From NCBI GenBank assembly GCA_964370545.1, contig CAYJJQ010000003.1:1-63815 (forward strand): a stretch of DNA of 63,815 bases. The letters are read 5' to 3'. The position numbers and the translations under genes are program-made. The DNA comes from CAKOSP01 sp964370545 (GTDB lineage: Bacteria; Bacillota_I; Bacilli_A; RF39; UBA660). Below the pieces are notes generated by a model. That model was not told the origin of the DNA. It saw only the letters and a list, made by a program, of their open reading frames with translations, and ran no database searches. Positions 52,937 to 62,030 of the stretch are shown here, one piece after another; within the stretch, counting starts at the first letter, position 1; each line of letters starts with the position of its first letter.

Positions 52937-53798
52937 ACTTAAGTATTGATTTTATTTCTTCAATAGGAATCTGAGTTATTTTTGATATTTCTTCTGATGA
53001 ATAATTAAGTTCATGCATTCTTAGTATTAATTCTTTATTTTGTTTTTCTTTTCCTTCTTTTAAACCCTCTTCTTTACCCTGTTTAAGCCCCTCAGTTAAT
53101 GCCTGATCCATTTGTGATGCTTTATCCCATGCATCTTTTTCTTTTTGCCAGATATAATCTTTATATGCTGGATCTGAATTTATCTTTTGCACTATACTAT
53201 ATGCCTTCTCAAACTTCTTATTTTCCTTTGCCATATCACTCATCTCCTTACTACTTTTTAGCGTTATGAACTTTAATAACTTTATAAAATCTTCATTAAA
53301 CCTTTTATCTTCTTCCGCTCTTTTCAAATTGATTATATATTTTGTTTTTATATCATAAGTTTGCTCTAAGTTAAGTTTATCACACTCTTCTAATTTCGTA
53401 AACATTTTTGTAAATATTTTACTATCATAATTTAAAAAGAATATTCCATATACTTTACTTATATCTTTATATAAATCTCCTGAATTTAGTTGATCTGATA
53501 TTATTCTTGATAAATAAAACTCCATTCTTTTTATTAGATGTTCTTCTTTTCCTTTCTGCATTTCTATATATACCACTTCTCCATCTTTTAGTTTTACTTT
53601 TAAATCAAATCTTCCTATTTTTGAATCTTGATATTCACCTTGAGTTTCCGTATCTAAAAACTCTATTTGTGCATCTTTTATATCAATGCCTATTACTTCT
53701 TTTACTACTAGGTCTAACATTTCTCTATTTTTCTTGAAAAATATTTTAAATACTACATCATTTGCTGGTCCCATGATTTTTGAATCCTCTATTATCAT
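52935..53798 (-). CDS. Rpn-family nuclease/transposase-like protein (copy 2)
   Basis: 287 residues, closely similar to copy 1 (16709-17560) along its length. It has GPANDVVFKIFFKKNREML, RFDLKVKLKDGEVVYIEMQKGKEE (PD-(D/E)XK core), YGIFFLNYDSK and EGLKQGKEEGLKEGKEKQNKE. It follows the 53987 secreted protein gene, the same order as the rpn remnant after the 20646 gene. Strong Shine-Dalgarno (AAAGGAGG). Promoter TTTACA-N16-TATAAT at 53826-53853. Confidence 0.85.
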   Translation of the reverse strand: MIIEDSKIMGPANDVVFKIFFKKNREMLDLVVKEVIGIDIKDAQIEFLDTETQGEYQDSKIGRFDLKVKLKDGEVVYIEMQKGKEEHLIKRMEFYLSRIISDQLNSGDLYKDISKVYGIFFLNYDSKIFTKMFTKLEECDKLNLEQTYDIKTKYIINLKRAEEDKRFNEDFIKLLKFITLKSSKEMSDMAKENKKFEKAYSIVQKINSDPAYKDYIWQKEKDAWDKASQMDQALTEGLKQGKEEGLKEGKEKQNKELILRMHELNYSSEEISKITQIPIEEIKSILK

Positions 53799-53825
53799 GT
53801 TACACCTCCTTTTCTTAAGTTATGT

Positions 53826-53853
53826 ATTATATATACTTTATTTTCCTTGTAAA
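53826..53853 (-). promoter_or_regulatory. Promoter of rpn copy 2
   Basis: Minus-strand TTTACA, 16-base spacer, TATAAT. The region matches the promoter region of rpn copy 1. Confidence 0.7.
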
Positions 53854-53888
53854 TACTTTCGACAAACATTCTTATTTTTTGACATAAA

Positions 53889-53910
53889 AAAATACGGATA
53901 TCCGTATTTT
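53889..53910 (-). terminator. Terminator of the 53987 surface gene
   Basis: AAAATACGGATATCCGTATTTT, a perfect 22-bp palindrome, followed by TTT on the minus strand. Confidence 0.85.
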
Positions 53911-53924
53911 CTATTTAAAATCGG

Positions 53925-53954
53925 TCACGGCCAGACATCCGCCTGGCAGTGTGA
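53925..53954 (-). repeat. Conserved G+C-rich hairpin (copy B), DGR cruciform candidate
   Basis: Almost identical to 24738-24767: outer stem TCAC(G)/(T)GTGA, 2-nt bulge, inner stem GCCAGAC/GCCTGGC and a 4-nt loop. It lies between the stop and the terminator of the 53987 gene. Confidence 0.6.
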
Positions 53955-53986
53955 CTACACTCTCAGGGTCAGTCTTCCTTTTAGTT

Positions 53987-56338
53987 TTATAGTCCTAACT
54001 GGAACGGATCACTTTCAGTTCCCGTTCCTCCTACAATCTTCGTATTAGATTTCAGATGTAAGACGGGGCGCCACGCAATCCCATTACTGGTAATGTAGCT
54101 GCTCGCACGACCACTGTCGTAGACATACCACGCGACGTTAGAGTAAGTCAAACGAGGCGATACTGACCACTCGCCAACTCCACTATATATCCAATTACTT
54201 GCTGGTATTGAGTTTGTATCATAATCAAATAAGTTTGTTGTCCATGCATTACTTGCTGCTGCATATCCATAATCACTTATGTATATTAACCCTATATTTG
54301 CCTGTGTTGTTATATGTGTTCCCGACGATGTTGAATTTCCTCTTTCTGCTGTATATATTGCATTTGCTGTTTGGGATGTGGTATCATACCCTCCTAAGTA
54401 CCACGTTGATGTTTCTACCATTGCTCTTGCAGTTGCATCTAATCCTGTTGATGTAAAGTCGCAACTTCCACCGCCTAATCCACAATTTGCCAACCCAGTT
54501 GGTGCTACTGTACTATTAAAGTAATAATTATTAAGCAGTCGATTAAGCTGAGCTCCCCCATCATCATCTGCCCATGAATTATCATCTCCAGAATCAAATT
54601 GATATTCTCCAATCGAAGTTTCTTTTATTAGTTTTACATTACCATCAAAGATACCTATTATTCTCCACATTTCATCATTAAATGTTACATAGTTTTTTAC
54701 TAGTGAATCTGGTCCTGAGTATCTATAATTTTTATCAACAGTATTATCTACTACTAAACCATCTAATTCATTATGGTTATCTATTAAATAATTAGCCATT
54801 TCACCTTCTATAGGAGGCATAGCAAATGTAAATGGATTAGTTTCAGTACCTGTACCACCAGTTATTAAAACTTCAGATTTTAGATATAAAGTTGGTCTAA
54901 AATCGAAATAATACATAGCCTGCGTGTTATGTATAGTGGCACCACTATCAAGATACCACATGCTGCTAGAGCTAGGCAAATAAGGCGATATTGACCACTC
55001 AGATTTTCCTCTATACATCCAGTTATTTATTGGTAGTTCATAATAAGCATAATCATCCAATTTTGTTGCCCATGCCGCATTATATGCCGCGTATCCATAA
55101 TCGCTTGGATACATTAATCCTATATTTTCATCTGTTGTTATATGTGTTCCTGTTGATGTTTCACTTCCTCTTTCATCACTATAAAATAAACTTGCTGTTT
55201 GATCTTTTGAATCTGGAGCTCCCAAGCGCCATATTGATGTCGCAACCATTGTTCTTGCTTCTGCATCCAGTCCTGTCGTTGTAAAGTCACATGTTCCTCT
55301 ACTAGCAATCCCACAAGATGCCAAACCTGTTGGTGCTGCTATACTATTAAAATAATAGTTATTTAAAAGTTGATTTAATTCTGCTCCCCCATCATCATCA
55401 GCCCATGAATTATCATTACCTGGATCAAACACATAATTTCCTGGTAAAGGAGATTCTTTTATTAGCTTTATATTTCCATCAAAGATACCTATTATTCTCC
55501 ACATTTCATCATTATATGTTACATAATTGTGCACTACTTCATTAGATCCTGAATATCTATAGTTATTATCATTAGCACCATTTTCTAAAGAAGAATCATG
55601 TTTAAATAAACCTTCATCATCATCATGTGCAAAAGCTATAAATTCTGCTGCAGTAAGAGAATCAAATGTATTACTAGTTAGTATTGCAAATGAATTTAAT
55701 ATTTTATCTGCATTAGCATTTTGTACACTATCTAAATTAATATATGTAATAGTAAAATCCCACTCATCAACTTTAGTAGACGTAGTAAGTATTTCATAAT
55801 TAGTAGCAACTTCTATAGTACCTATAAAAGTTGTTATATCAAATCCTGATACTGTTTCACCAGTTTCAGCATCAACAGATGTTACATATGTATGACCAGT
55901 AATTGATTTAACTTCTGTTCCATCTGGTCTAAAAACTGTTAATATTAATTCTGGTTTTTTATCTGGAGTTGTATATTCAAAATCATTATATGTTATTTGA
56001 AAATAAGCATTATATATACCTGTTACCTGTCCACCATTTGTATCTGTACCAGCAGGTACTGTTAATGTTGCTGTAGGACTAGTAGTACCACTTATATTAG
56101 TACCGCCTTGTGTAAATGATAAAGGATCTGCATGTAAGTCTATTGGGGTTCCCTCTTGAAAAGTAAGCCCTGTTCCAGTATTAGTTCCTATCCCAGTTTG
56201 CGTCACAGCAGGATCTGCTACTTGTCTTGCAAAATAAGCAAAAGTAAGTGTCAAAGTTAAAACAACTAACAAAGTTAGAGTAATTGTTAAATATGTTTTT
56301 TTATTGCTTTGAATATTTTGTTTCAACTTATTAATCAT
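53987..56338 (-). CDS. Large modular secreted protein with two variable regions (SVP3)
   Basis: 783 residues. The N-terminal hydrophobic segment (about 14-36) ends LTFAYFARQ. A ~200-residue beta-rich domain follows, then two modules of the shared type (NDEMWRIIGIFDGN, DDDGGA(E/Q)LN(Q/R)LLNNYYFNS, CDFT(S/T)TGLDA, SDYGYAA, EWS(I/V)SP, RP(T/V)L(Y/H)LKS). Module 1 ends with a divergent patch (54893-55010) and module 2 with VR-2. The last coding ~55 bases equal those of the 24801 gene, including ...GGTGTESDPFQLGL. Upstream in transcription is the 56355 gene. Function unknown. Confidence 0.7.
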   Translation of the reverse strand: MINKLKQNIQSNKKTYLTITLTLLVVLTLTLTFAYFARQVADPAVTQTGIGTNTGTGLTFQEGTPIDLHADPLSFTQGGTNISGTTSPTATLTVPAGTDTNGGQVTGIYNAYFQITYNDFEYTTPDKKPELILTVFRPDGTEVKSITGHTYVTSVDAETGETVSGFDITTFIGTIEVATNYEILTTSTKVDEWDFTITYINLDSVQNANADKILNSFAILTSNTFDSLTAAEFIAFAHDDDEGLFKHDSSLENGANDNNYRYSGSNEVVHNYVTYNDEMWRIIGIFDGNIKLIKESPLPGNYVFDPGNDNSWADDDGGAELNQLLNNYYFNSIAAPTGLASCGIASRGTCDFTTTGLDAEARTMVATSIWRLGAPDSKDQTASLFYSDERGSETSTGTHITTDENIGLMYPSDYGYAAYNAAWATKLDDYAYYELPINNWMYRGKSEWSISPYLPSSSSMWYLDSGATIHNTQAMYYFDFRPTLYLKSEVLITGGTGTETNPFTFAMPPIEGEMANYLIDNHNELDGLVVDNTVDKNYRYSGPDSLVKNYVTFNDEMWRIIGIFDGNVKLIKETSIGEYQFDSGDDNSWADDDGGAQLNRLLNNYYFNSTVAPTGLANCGLGGGSCDFTSTGLDATARAMVETSTWYLGGYDTTSQTANAIYTAERGNSTSSGTHITTQANIGLIYISDYGYAAASNAWTTNLFDYDTNSIPASNWIYSGVGEWSVSPRLTYSNVAWYVYDSGRASSYITSNGIAWRPVLHLKSNTKIVGGTGTESDPFQLGL
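54067..54186 (-). other. Variable region VR-2 (DGR-like), C-terminal module of SVP3
   Basis: Bounded by GGCGCCACGC on the 3' side, as in VR-1, and by the conserved TATATCCA-type segment on the 5' side. It is locally G+C-rich. Codon columns differ from VR-1 mainly at template-A-compatible positions (GAT/CGT, GCT/ACT, TTC/TAC, AAC/TAC, TTT/ATT). Confidence 0.6.
54893..55010 (-). other. Variable region VR-5 (divergent), first module of SVP3
   Basis: Aligned with VR-1 to VR-4 by TCAATATCGCCT before it and P-T-L-Y-L-K after it. It is less G+C-rich and has more changes at otherwise constant positions, so it may be an old, no longer diversified copy. Confidence 0.4.
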
Positions 56339-56354
56339 TTTAATTTCCTTTCAT

Positions 56355-58817
56355 TTATTCTGTAACAACGACATATGGGTCATTCCATACACCTGTTCCT
56401 GTTAATTTAACAGTAGGATCTAGCGAAATAACTGGTCTCATAACAAGGTTAGTATTAGAAGGGCTAGAAACTAAACTAAGGGTTCCAACATAAATATTAT
56501 AAGAACCCGTTGCATTTCCTGAATTTTCACGAAATCCAAATGGCGTTCCTAACCAAAAAGACCCTCCGTTTATATATGTTGAAAGTTTAATAGTACTAGA
56601 AAAAGTGAAACCTATCATAACTGCTTCATCCGCAGATAATAAACCTGCTTTCTCATTAATAACTGCAGTTCCAACAGCAGAGTTATATTTTGTAAAATAG
56701 TCTGTTTTTGTAGGGCAAGTTAAAATTGGCCCTGTGCCTCCTGCTCCTGGGTATTGATAATTTAAAGTCAATCTAGCCAAAGCTCCATATGTTGTTCCAT
56801 CAGTTCCCGTTCCATAACCAGTATAATTATTATTAACATAACCAAATGTATCTAATTGGTACCCACCTTTAGCTAAAGACCGATCGTAACAAAAACCATT
56901 ATCCACAATATATTTATCATAATTAATTAAAGTAGAGTTGTACCAACTTTCCAATCTAGTAGCTATATTACTATTAATTGTGTTTCCTTGTCTTTGATTG
57001 AGCGTATATTTATATCCTACATAAGCATTATTCTCATCTGTATTATTAAATGAAGCCGTATAAGATACAGAATTTTTAGATACAGCCTCAGACTCGGTCG
57101 GTTGAATGGTTCCATTATAAATTAATCTAATGCTATTATCACCATTAATTCTAACGATTCTCCAATATGAGTTTGCAAAATATAACCAATTATTATCTAC
57201 AGCTCCTCTAAAATAATAACTAGTTCCATATTCGTCAGGCGCTGCAAACATTCCTTCATTAGATGTAGTTCCTACAAGAAAATCAGGAGTTTCCTTTGAA
57301 GATATAGCTGTAATCCCTCCATTATCGTTTAATATTTTATCGCTGGCATATTCGTGAGCTAAACCGAATTCGAATGGATTTGTTGCTGTACCAGTACCTC
57401 TAATGTATACTGCGTCAGATTTTAAATATACTACTGGTGTTGTATAAAATGCAGAATTTACATGCCCATACCCCATAGTAGAAGGACCAATCATTGTAAT
57501 TGAAATGTTATCAGATGATATAGGATTAATAGTAGCCCAACTAGAACCAACAATCTCAATCCAATTGTTCAAGTTTTTTTCCAAAACATTAGCATTATAA
57601 TAGGGTTCATTCCAATATTCAGAAGAAGTTGCATAGTAATATTCACTTGGATTTATTAATCCAATTTTATATTCTGAAGATGTTTGTGAGGTTTTTTCCT
57701 GAAGTAATAAGTCATGTGCCTTTAACGTTCCCGCCATATTACTAACAAATTCTATAGTACCATTATTAAATTTAGAATCATCAATCAAATATTGAGATTT
57801 TAAATCCATTGAAAAATAAAAATGTCCATTATAATATTTATTGGAAGACGCATCATCAGATACTATGTTCAAATCATCGCCCTCCCATTTATCGGAATAT
57901 GACGATATGTTATCAAAATAACTACTTTGCGCACTATCAATAATAAGTTTTATTTGTCCATCAAATACACCTATTATTCTCCATGTTTGATTATTAAAAT
58001 TAACATAGTTATGTACTACATCATCTGAGCCTGAAAATCTGTAATTGTTATCATTAGCAGAACCTGGTATTGCAGCAGTATGTTGTATTAAACCATCTTC
58101 TTCTGTTAAAAAGCCAGTAACAAAATCTCCTGCAGTTAAAGAAGATATATATTGAGATGTTAATATAGTCATAGCAGTTAATGTTCCATTAGCATTAGCA
58201 TTTTGTACACTATCTAAATTTACATAAGTTATAGTAAAAGTCCAATCATCTACTTTTGTAGATGTAGTTTTAATTTCATAATTAGTTACTATACTAATAA
58301 CTCCATTAAATGCAGTTATATCAAAACCACTTACAGGATCACCTGATGATGTATCGTAAACAGTTTCATATGTATGACCTGTTATTGATTTAACTTCTGC
58401 TCCTGTTGGATCAGTTATAGAAAGCATTATTTCTGGTTTTTCATCAGCTGTAGTATATATAAAAGAATTATTATTTACAGCAAAGATAACATTATAACTA
58501 CCTACAAGCTCTCCACCATTAAGTTCTGCACTATTAGCAGTAAGTGTAGCTGTTGATGTAGTTGAACCACTTAAATTAGAAGCCCCATAACTCATATTAT
58601 GTTCATTATGCTCTAAACTTATTGGATCTCCTTCTTGAAAAGTTAAATAACTTGTAAGTGATCCCCCTAACTCAGCAGGTGTTACTGCTGGATTAGGAAT
58701 AGAACTTGCAAAGTATGCAAAAGTAAGTGTCAAAGTTAAAATCACTAACATAGTTAGTGTTATTGTTAGATAGATTTTTCTATGTTTAGATATGTTTTTC
58801 TTAATGTTTTGAATCAT
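56355..58817 (-). CDS. Large modular secreted protein, divergent modules (SVP4)
   Basis: 820 residues. The N-terminus (about 14-36) ends LTFAYFASS, followed by a beta-rich domain nearly parallel to SVP3 (SVQNANA..., SVVFDITTF-like strands). Module 1 has YVNFNNQTWRIIGVFDGQIKLI and ends TTPVVYLKSDA. Module 2 is different (NNWLYFANSYWRIVRINGDNSIRLIYNG, ...RPVISLDPTVKL) and includes SFWLGTPFGFRENSGNATGS. No G+C-rich variable patch is evident. It is 16 bases upstream of the 53987 gene, so the two are probably one transcript. Confidence 0.7.
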   Translation of the reverse strand: MIQNIKKNISKHRKIYLTITLTMLVILTLTLTFAYFASSIPNPAVTPAELGGSLTSYLTFQEGDPISLEHNEHNMSYGASNLSGSTTSTATLTANSAELNGGELVGSYNVIFAVNNNSFIYTTADEKPEIMLSITDPTGAEVKSITGHTYETVYDTSSGDPVSGFDITAFNGVISIVTNYEIKTTSTKVDDWTFTITYVNLDSVQNANANGTLTAMTILTSQYISSLTAGDFVTGFLTEEDGLIQHTAAIPGSANDNNYRFSGSDDVVHNYVNFNNQTWRIIGVFDGQIKLIIDSAQSSYFDNISSYSDKWEGDDLNIVSDDASSNKYYNGHFYFSMDLKSQYLIDDSKFNNGTIEFVSNMAGTLKAHDLLLQEKTSQTSSEYKIGLINPSEYYYATSSEYWNEPYYNANVLEKNLNNWIEIVGSSWATINPISSDNISITMIGPSTMGYGHVNSAFYTTPVVYLKSDAVYIRGTGTATNPFEFGLAHEYASDKILNDNGGITAISSKETPDFLVGTTSNEGMFAAPDEYGTSYYFRGAVDNNWLYFANSYWRIVRINGDNSIRLIYNGTIQPTESEAVSKNSVSYTASFNNTDENNAYVGYKYTLNQRQGNTINSNIATRLESWYNSTLINYDKYIVDNGFCYDRSLAKGGYQLDTFGYVNNNYTGYGTGTDGTTYGALARLTLNYQYPGAGGTGPILTCPTKTDYFTKYNSAVGTAVINEKAGLLSADEAVMIGFTFSSTIKLSTYINGGSFWLGTPFGFRENSGNATGSYNIYVGTLSLVSSPSNTNLVMRPVISLDPTVKLTGTGVWNDPYVVVTE

Positions 58818-58873
58818 CTTATCTATCCTCTATTAGTATTTTAACAAATATAACTTTTTTTATCAATAAAAAA

Positions 58874-58898
58874 GAAGTAAGTTTTTTTAAATTACTTC
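58874..58898 (-). terminator. Terminator of pyk
   Basis: Minus-strand GAAGTAA...TTACTTC followed by T6, overlapping the pyk stop codon. Confidence 0.75.
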
Positions 58899-60290
58899 TA
58901 TTTTTAAAAAGTTAGTACTCTTATTTGGAATATTATTTGGAAATCCTCCAGTAATGATTATTGAATCACCTTCTACTAAATCAAATACTCTTTTAGCATT
59001 ATTAATAGCCTCACTTACTATTTCATCAGTAGAACCATATTCTTTAACTACTAAAGGATATACAGCATAATTAAGAGTTAAACTATTAGCAATGCTTTCA
59101 TCTGTAACCGCTGCCAAAACTGGACATATAGGTTTGATATTACTTATATATTTAGAAGATCTACCTCTAAGTGATGCAGTAACTATTGTTTTAGCATCAA
59201 GCATTTGCGCTGCTTCTACTGCAGATCTACATATTGCTCTTCTAATAATGTTACTTTTAACATCTTTTACATGTGTATTTACATAATTATATTCTGCTTC
59301 CTTACATATATTAGCCATATAAGTAACAGCTTCTACTGGATATAATCCAGTAGTAGTTTCTCCTGATAACATAACAGCATCAGTACCATCAAGTACTGCT
59401 GATGTTATATCAGTTATTTCTGCTCTTGTAGGTCTAGAATTCTTTTTCATTGATTCAAGCATCTCAGTTGCCACAATAGCAATTTTATTTTTCTCTCTAG
59501 CTTTCTTAATTAATTCTTTTTGAACAAAAGGAAGTTTTTCCATAGGAACTTCTACTCCTAAATCTCCCCTAGCAATCATTATACCTTCAGATACATCTAA
59601 AATTTCATTTATATTATCTATTCCTGTTTGACTTTCTATTTTAGATATAATAGCTATATTCATATTATTTTCTTCAAGTAAAGCTCTTACACTTAATACA
59701 TCTTCTTTACTTGATACAAAAGAAAGAGCTAAGAAATCACCCTCATGGGATCCAGCATATAAAATATCTTCTTTATCTATATCATTTAAAAATGGTATAT
59801 CAAGTTTAACTCCAGGAACACTTAAACTTTTTTTATTACCTAAAGTACCCCCTACTATTATTTTACATGTAACTCCATCATTTTCTTTAGATATTACTTT
59901 TATATTCATAAGACCATTTTCAAGTAATACTGTATCTCCTACATTAAGAGAATCTACTGCTTTACTATAATTAACAGAAAATTCTTTTTCTGTTCCCAAA
60001 ATATCTTCTTTAACTATTCTAATAGTATTACCTTCTACTAAATTAATACTATTATTTAAAAGATTACCATTCCTAAATTCAGGACCCTTAGTATCATATA
60101 ATAAACCTATATTTTTACCACTATTTTTTCTTACTTCATTAAGTACTTTAACTACATTTATTTTCTCTTCTGCTGTTGCATGCGAAAAATTAATTCTTGC
60201 AACATTCATCCCAGCTTCTACCATCTTATTCATAGTTTCCATATTAGCTGAAGCTGGCCCAATACTACATATTATTTTTGTTTTTTTCAT
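58887..60290 (-). CDS. pyk: Pyruvate kinase
   Basis: Converts PEP and ADP to pyruvate and ATP. Signatures: MKKTKIICSIGPASANMETM, the MNVARINFSHA substrate-site segment, LYDTKGPEFRNG, IISKIESQTGIDN, IMIARGDLGVEVPMEKLPFVQK and MLSGETTTGLYPVEAV. The start is taken at 60290 (Shine-Dalgarno AGGGAAG), not the upstream in-frame ATG at 60311. About 467 residues, without the C-terminal PEP-utilizer-like domain present in Bacillus. Confidence 0.97.
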   Translation of the reverse strand: MKKTKIICSIGPASANMETMNKMVEAGMNVARINFSHATAEEKINVVKVLNEVRKNSGKNIGLLYDTKGPEFRNGNLLNNSINLVEGNTIRIVKEDILGTEKEFSVNYSKAVDSLNVGDTVLLENGLMNIKVISKENDGVTCKIIVGGTLGNKKSLSVPGVKLDIPFLNDIDKEDILYAGSHEGDFLALSFVSSKEDVLSVRALLEENNMNIAIISKIESQTGIDNINEILDVSEGIMIARGDLGVEVPMEKLPFVQKELIKKAREKNKIAIVATEMLESMKKNSRPTRAEITDITSAVLDGTDAVMLSGETTTGLYPVEAVTYMANICKEAEYNYVNTHVKDVKSNIIRRAICRSAVEAAQMLDAKTIVTASLRGRSSKYISNIKPICPVLAAVTDESIANSLTLNYAVYPLVVKEYGSTDEIVSEAINNAKRVFDLVEGDSIIITGGFPNNIPNKSTNFLKIEVI

Positions 60291-60348
60291 TGTTACTTCC
60301 CTTTCAAGCATTTACATTTTAGCATATAAATACTTAAAAATAAAGTTA

Positions 60349-61116
60349 CTACTTCAAAAATTTATTAATTAAAATTCTTTTTTCAGAAAGCCACTTATTT
60401 TTATTCCAAAAATAAAAATAAGTATTTTTCTTTAAATCTTTTAAACTTCCATTTTTTTCATTATTTATTTTACTATAATCAAAATTATATAATGCTCTTT
60501 CAAGTAAAAATTTATTATATATATAATTTTTCTCACTATAATATTTTTTTATTTTAAAAATCATAAATATTACTACACACATAATATTAAGAGATATAAT
60601 CATATCTTTAAATATTAATATAAATATAATTAAAAATATTATTGAAATAATAAAATTAATTATATAACTTTTATAAAAAGAAAAATAACTATTTAATATT
60701 GCATCAAGTACATATGCCCCATCAAGGGGTATTATAGGCAGTATATTAAATAACATAATAAAGATATTATATTTATTAAATAATAAATAAGTATTAGTAG
60801 AAGCAACACCTTGTTTGTGCATTAAATAGAAAATAGTAAGCAAAAGGAGTTGGGCTTTTATGCCTCCTAAGGAAATAAGTAAATCTTTTTTAGGATTAGT
60901 GTTAAGCTTTTTTTCTATTTTAGTTATACCTCCAAAGGGATATAAAGTAATACTTAATATTTTAAATTTAAATATATAAGCAAAAAATACATGACCTAAT
61001 TCATGAACTAATATAATTAAAAAGATTATCATTCCATCTTTAAGTAATCCTGCTAAAAATAAGATAAGTAAATAATAATATAAACTATAATTAATTTTTA
61101 TAAGTTTCATAATCAA
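60349..61116 (-). CDS. spoIVFB: SpoIVFB-like M50 metalloprotease
   Basis: 255 residues, several membrane helices. FLIILVHELGHVFFAYIFK carries HExxH, PFGGITKIEKKLN is typical of SpoIVFB, and NILPIIPLDGAYVLDAIL gives the Asp ligand. In Bacillus this protease cleaves pro-sigma-K in the mother-cell membrane around the forespore. The SpoIVFA-like gene is immediately upstream, overlapping it by 26 bases, as in the classical spoIVFAB operon. Confidence 0.85.
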   Translation of the reverse strand: MIMKLIKINYSLYYYLLILFLAGLLKDGMIIFLIILVHELGHVFFAYIFKFKILSITLYPFGGITKIEKKLNTNPKKDLLISLGGIKAQLLLLTIFYLMHKQGVASTNTYLLFNKYNIFIMLFNILPIIPLDGAYVLDAILNSYFSFYKSYIINFIISIIFLIIFILIFKDMIISLNIMCVVIFMIFKIKKYYSEKNYIYNKFLLERALYNFDYSKINNEKNGSLKDLKKNTYFYFWNKNKWLSEKRILINKFLK

Positions 61117-61660
61117 TTATTTCATTATTCTTAGTTATTTTTAAATATAACTCATCAGTTACTGTTTCTCCTAAGATAGTTTCATTATCTAAATAATCAT
61201 ATATATTAATATTTATATTTTCTAAATTGCCATACCATATATCATACCCATCATTACCTTGAATAATAACGGTATTACCAAAATTTTCTTTCTCTCCTAT
61301 AAAAACTACTACTCCGCCTACTATATTAGCTACAGTGCTTTTACTAGATAATTTCAATACTTCTTTATAGTCATCTTTAGTAATATTCAAATAACTAAGG
61401 TTATTTGAAAACACTACCTCTTCACTTGATACTGTAGGCATTATTTCTCCAAAGTATTGAGTATACCAATTATTAAACGTCATAAAAGATAAACTATTAG
61501 TTAAAAATTTATCTTTAAATTTGTTTAAGTTATCAGTATTATTTGTATATATTAATACAATAAAAATAAATATAATACTAAGTAAAAACTTAGTAATTAT
61601 ATGATGATATTTAAATTTTTTCTTTTTATGCTTTTTTAAAATAGTTTCTATATTTTCCAT
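61091..61660 (-). CDS. spoIVFA: SpoIVFA-like protein (degenerate M23 domain)
   Basis: 189 residues: basic cytoplasmic N-terminus (KKHKKKKFKYHH), one membrane helix (about 26-42) and an outer M23/LytM-like domain (SSKSTVANIVGGVVVFIGEKENFGNTVIIQGNDGYDIWYGNLENI). The zinc ligands of active M23 enzymes are not evident, as in SpoIVFA. It regulates SpoIVFB in Bacillus. Assignment rests mainly on this layout and on spoIVFB next door. Confidence 0.72.
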   Translation of the reverse strand: MENIETILKKHKKKKFKYHHIITKFLLSIIFIFIVLIYTNNTDNLNKFKDKFLTNSLSFMTFNNWYTQYFGEIMPTVSSEEVVFSNNLSYLNITKDDYKEVLKLSSKSTVANIVGGVVVFIGEKENFGNTVIIQGNDGYDIWYGNLENININIYDYLDNETILGETVTDELYLKITKNNEIIDYETYKN

Positions 61661-62030
61661 ATTTAGTTACCTTACTTATATTTATGTATTTATAAGTAAT
61701 TATATAACTAATAGTATAGATAAATAATATTATAAGTAAGTTTATTATATTAATTGTATTTCCATATATTAAATATTTAAGAAGTAAGAATATTGCAAGT
61801 GATATACAGTTTATAAATAGCTTGCTTCTTTTATAAAATACTTTAGTATATAAAAAGTAAATAACTAATAAAAATGGTGTATAAAAAAATGTATTATATA
61901 TAAATAAATCTAAAGATATGCCAACTAATAAAATACTATTTAAGTTATTTTTCTTAAGAACAAGGAGGAATAGAAATATATTTATATTAAAAAGATTAGA
62001 TAATATTAAATCTAGTAATAAATATATCAT
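61626..62030 (-). CDS. mreD: MreD-like membrane protein
   Basis: 134 residues, almost entirely hydrophobic, with four or five helices; little else conserved. MreD is a poorly conserved shape-determining protein, and the identification rests on size, topology and position directly after the MreC-like gene and before spoIVFAB (the mreBCD-minCD-spoIVFAB order known from Bacillus). It overlaps the next gene by 35 bases. Confidence 0.6.
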   Translation of the reverse strand: MIYLLLDLILSNLFNINIFLFLLVLKKNNLNSILLVGISLDLFIYNTFFYTPFLLVIYFLYTKVFYKRSKLFINCISLAIFLLLKYLIYGNTINIINLLIILFIYTISYIITYKYINISKVTKYGKYRNYFKKA

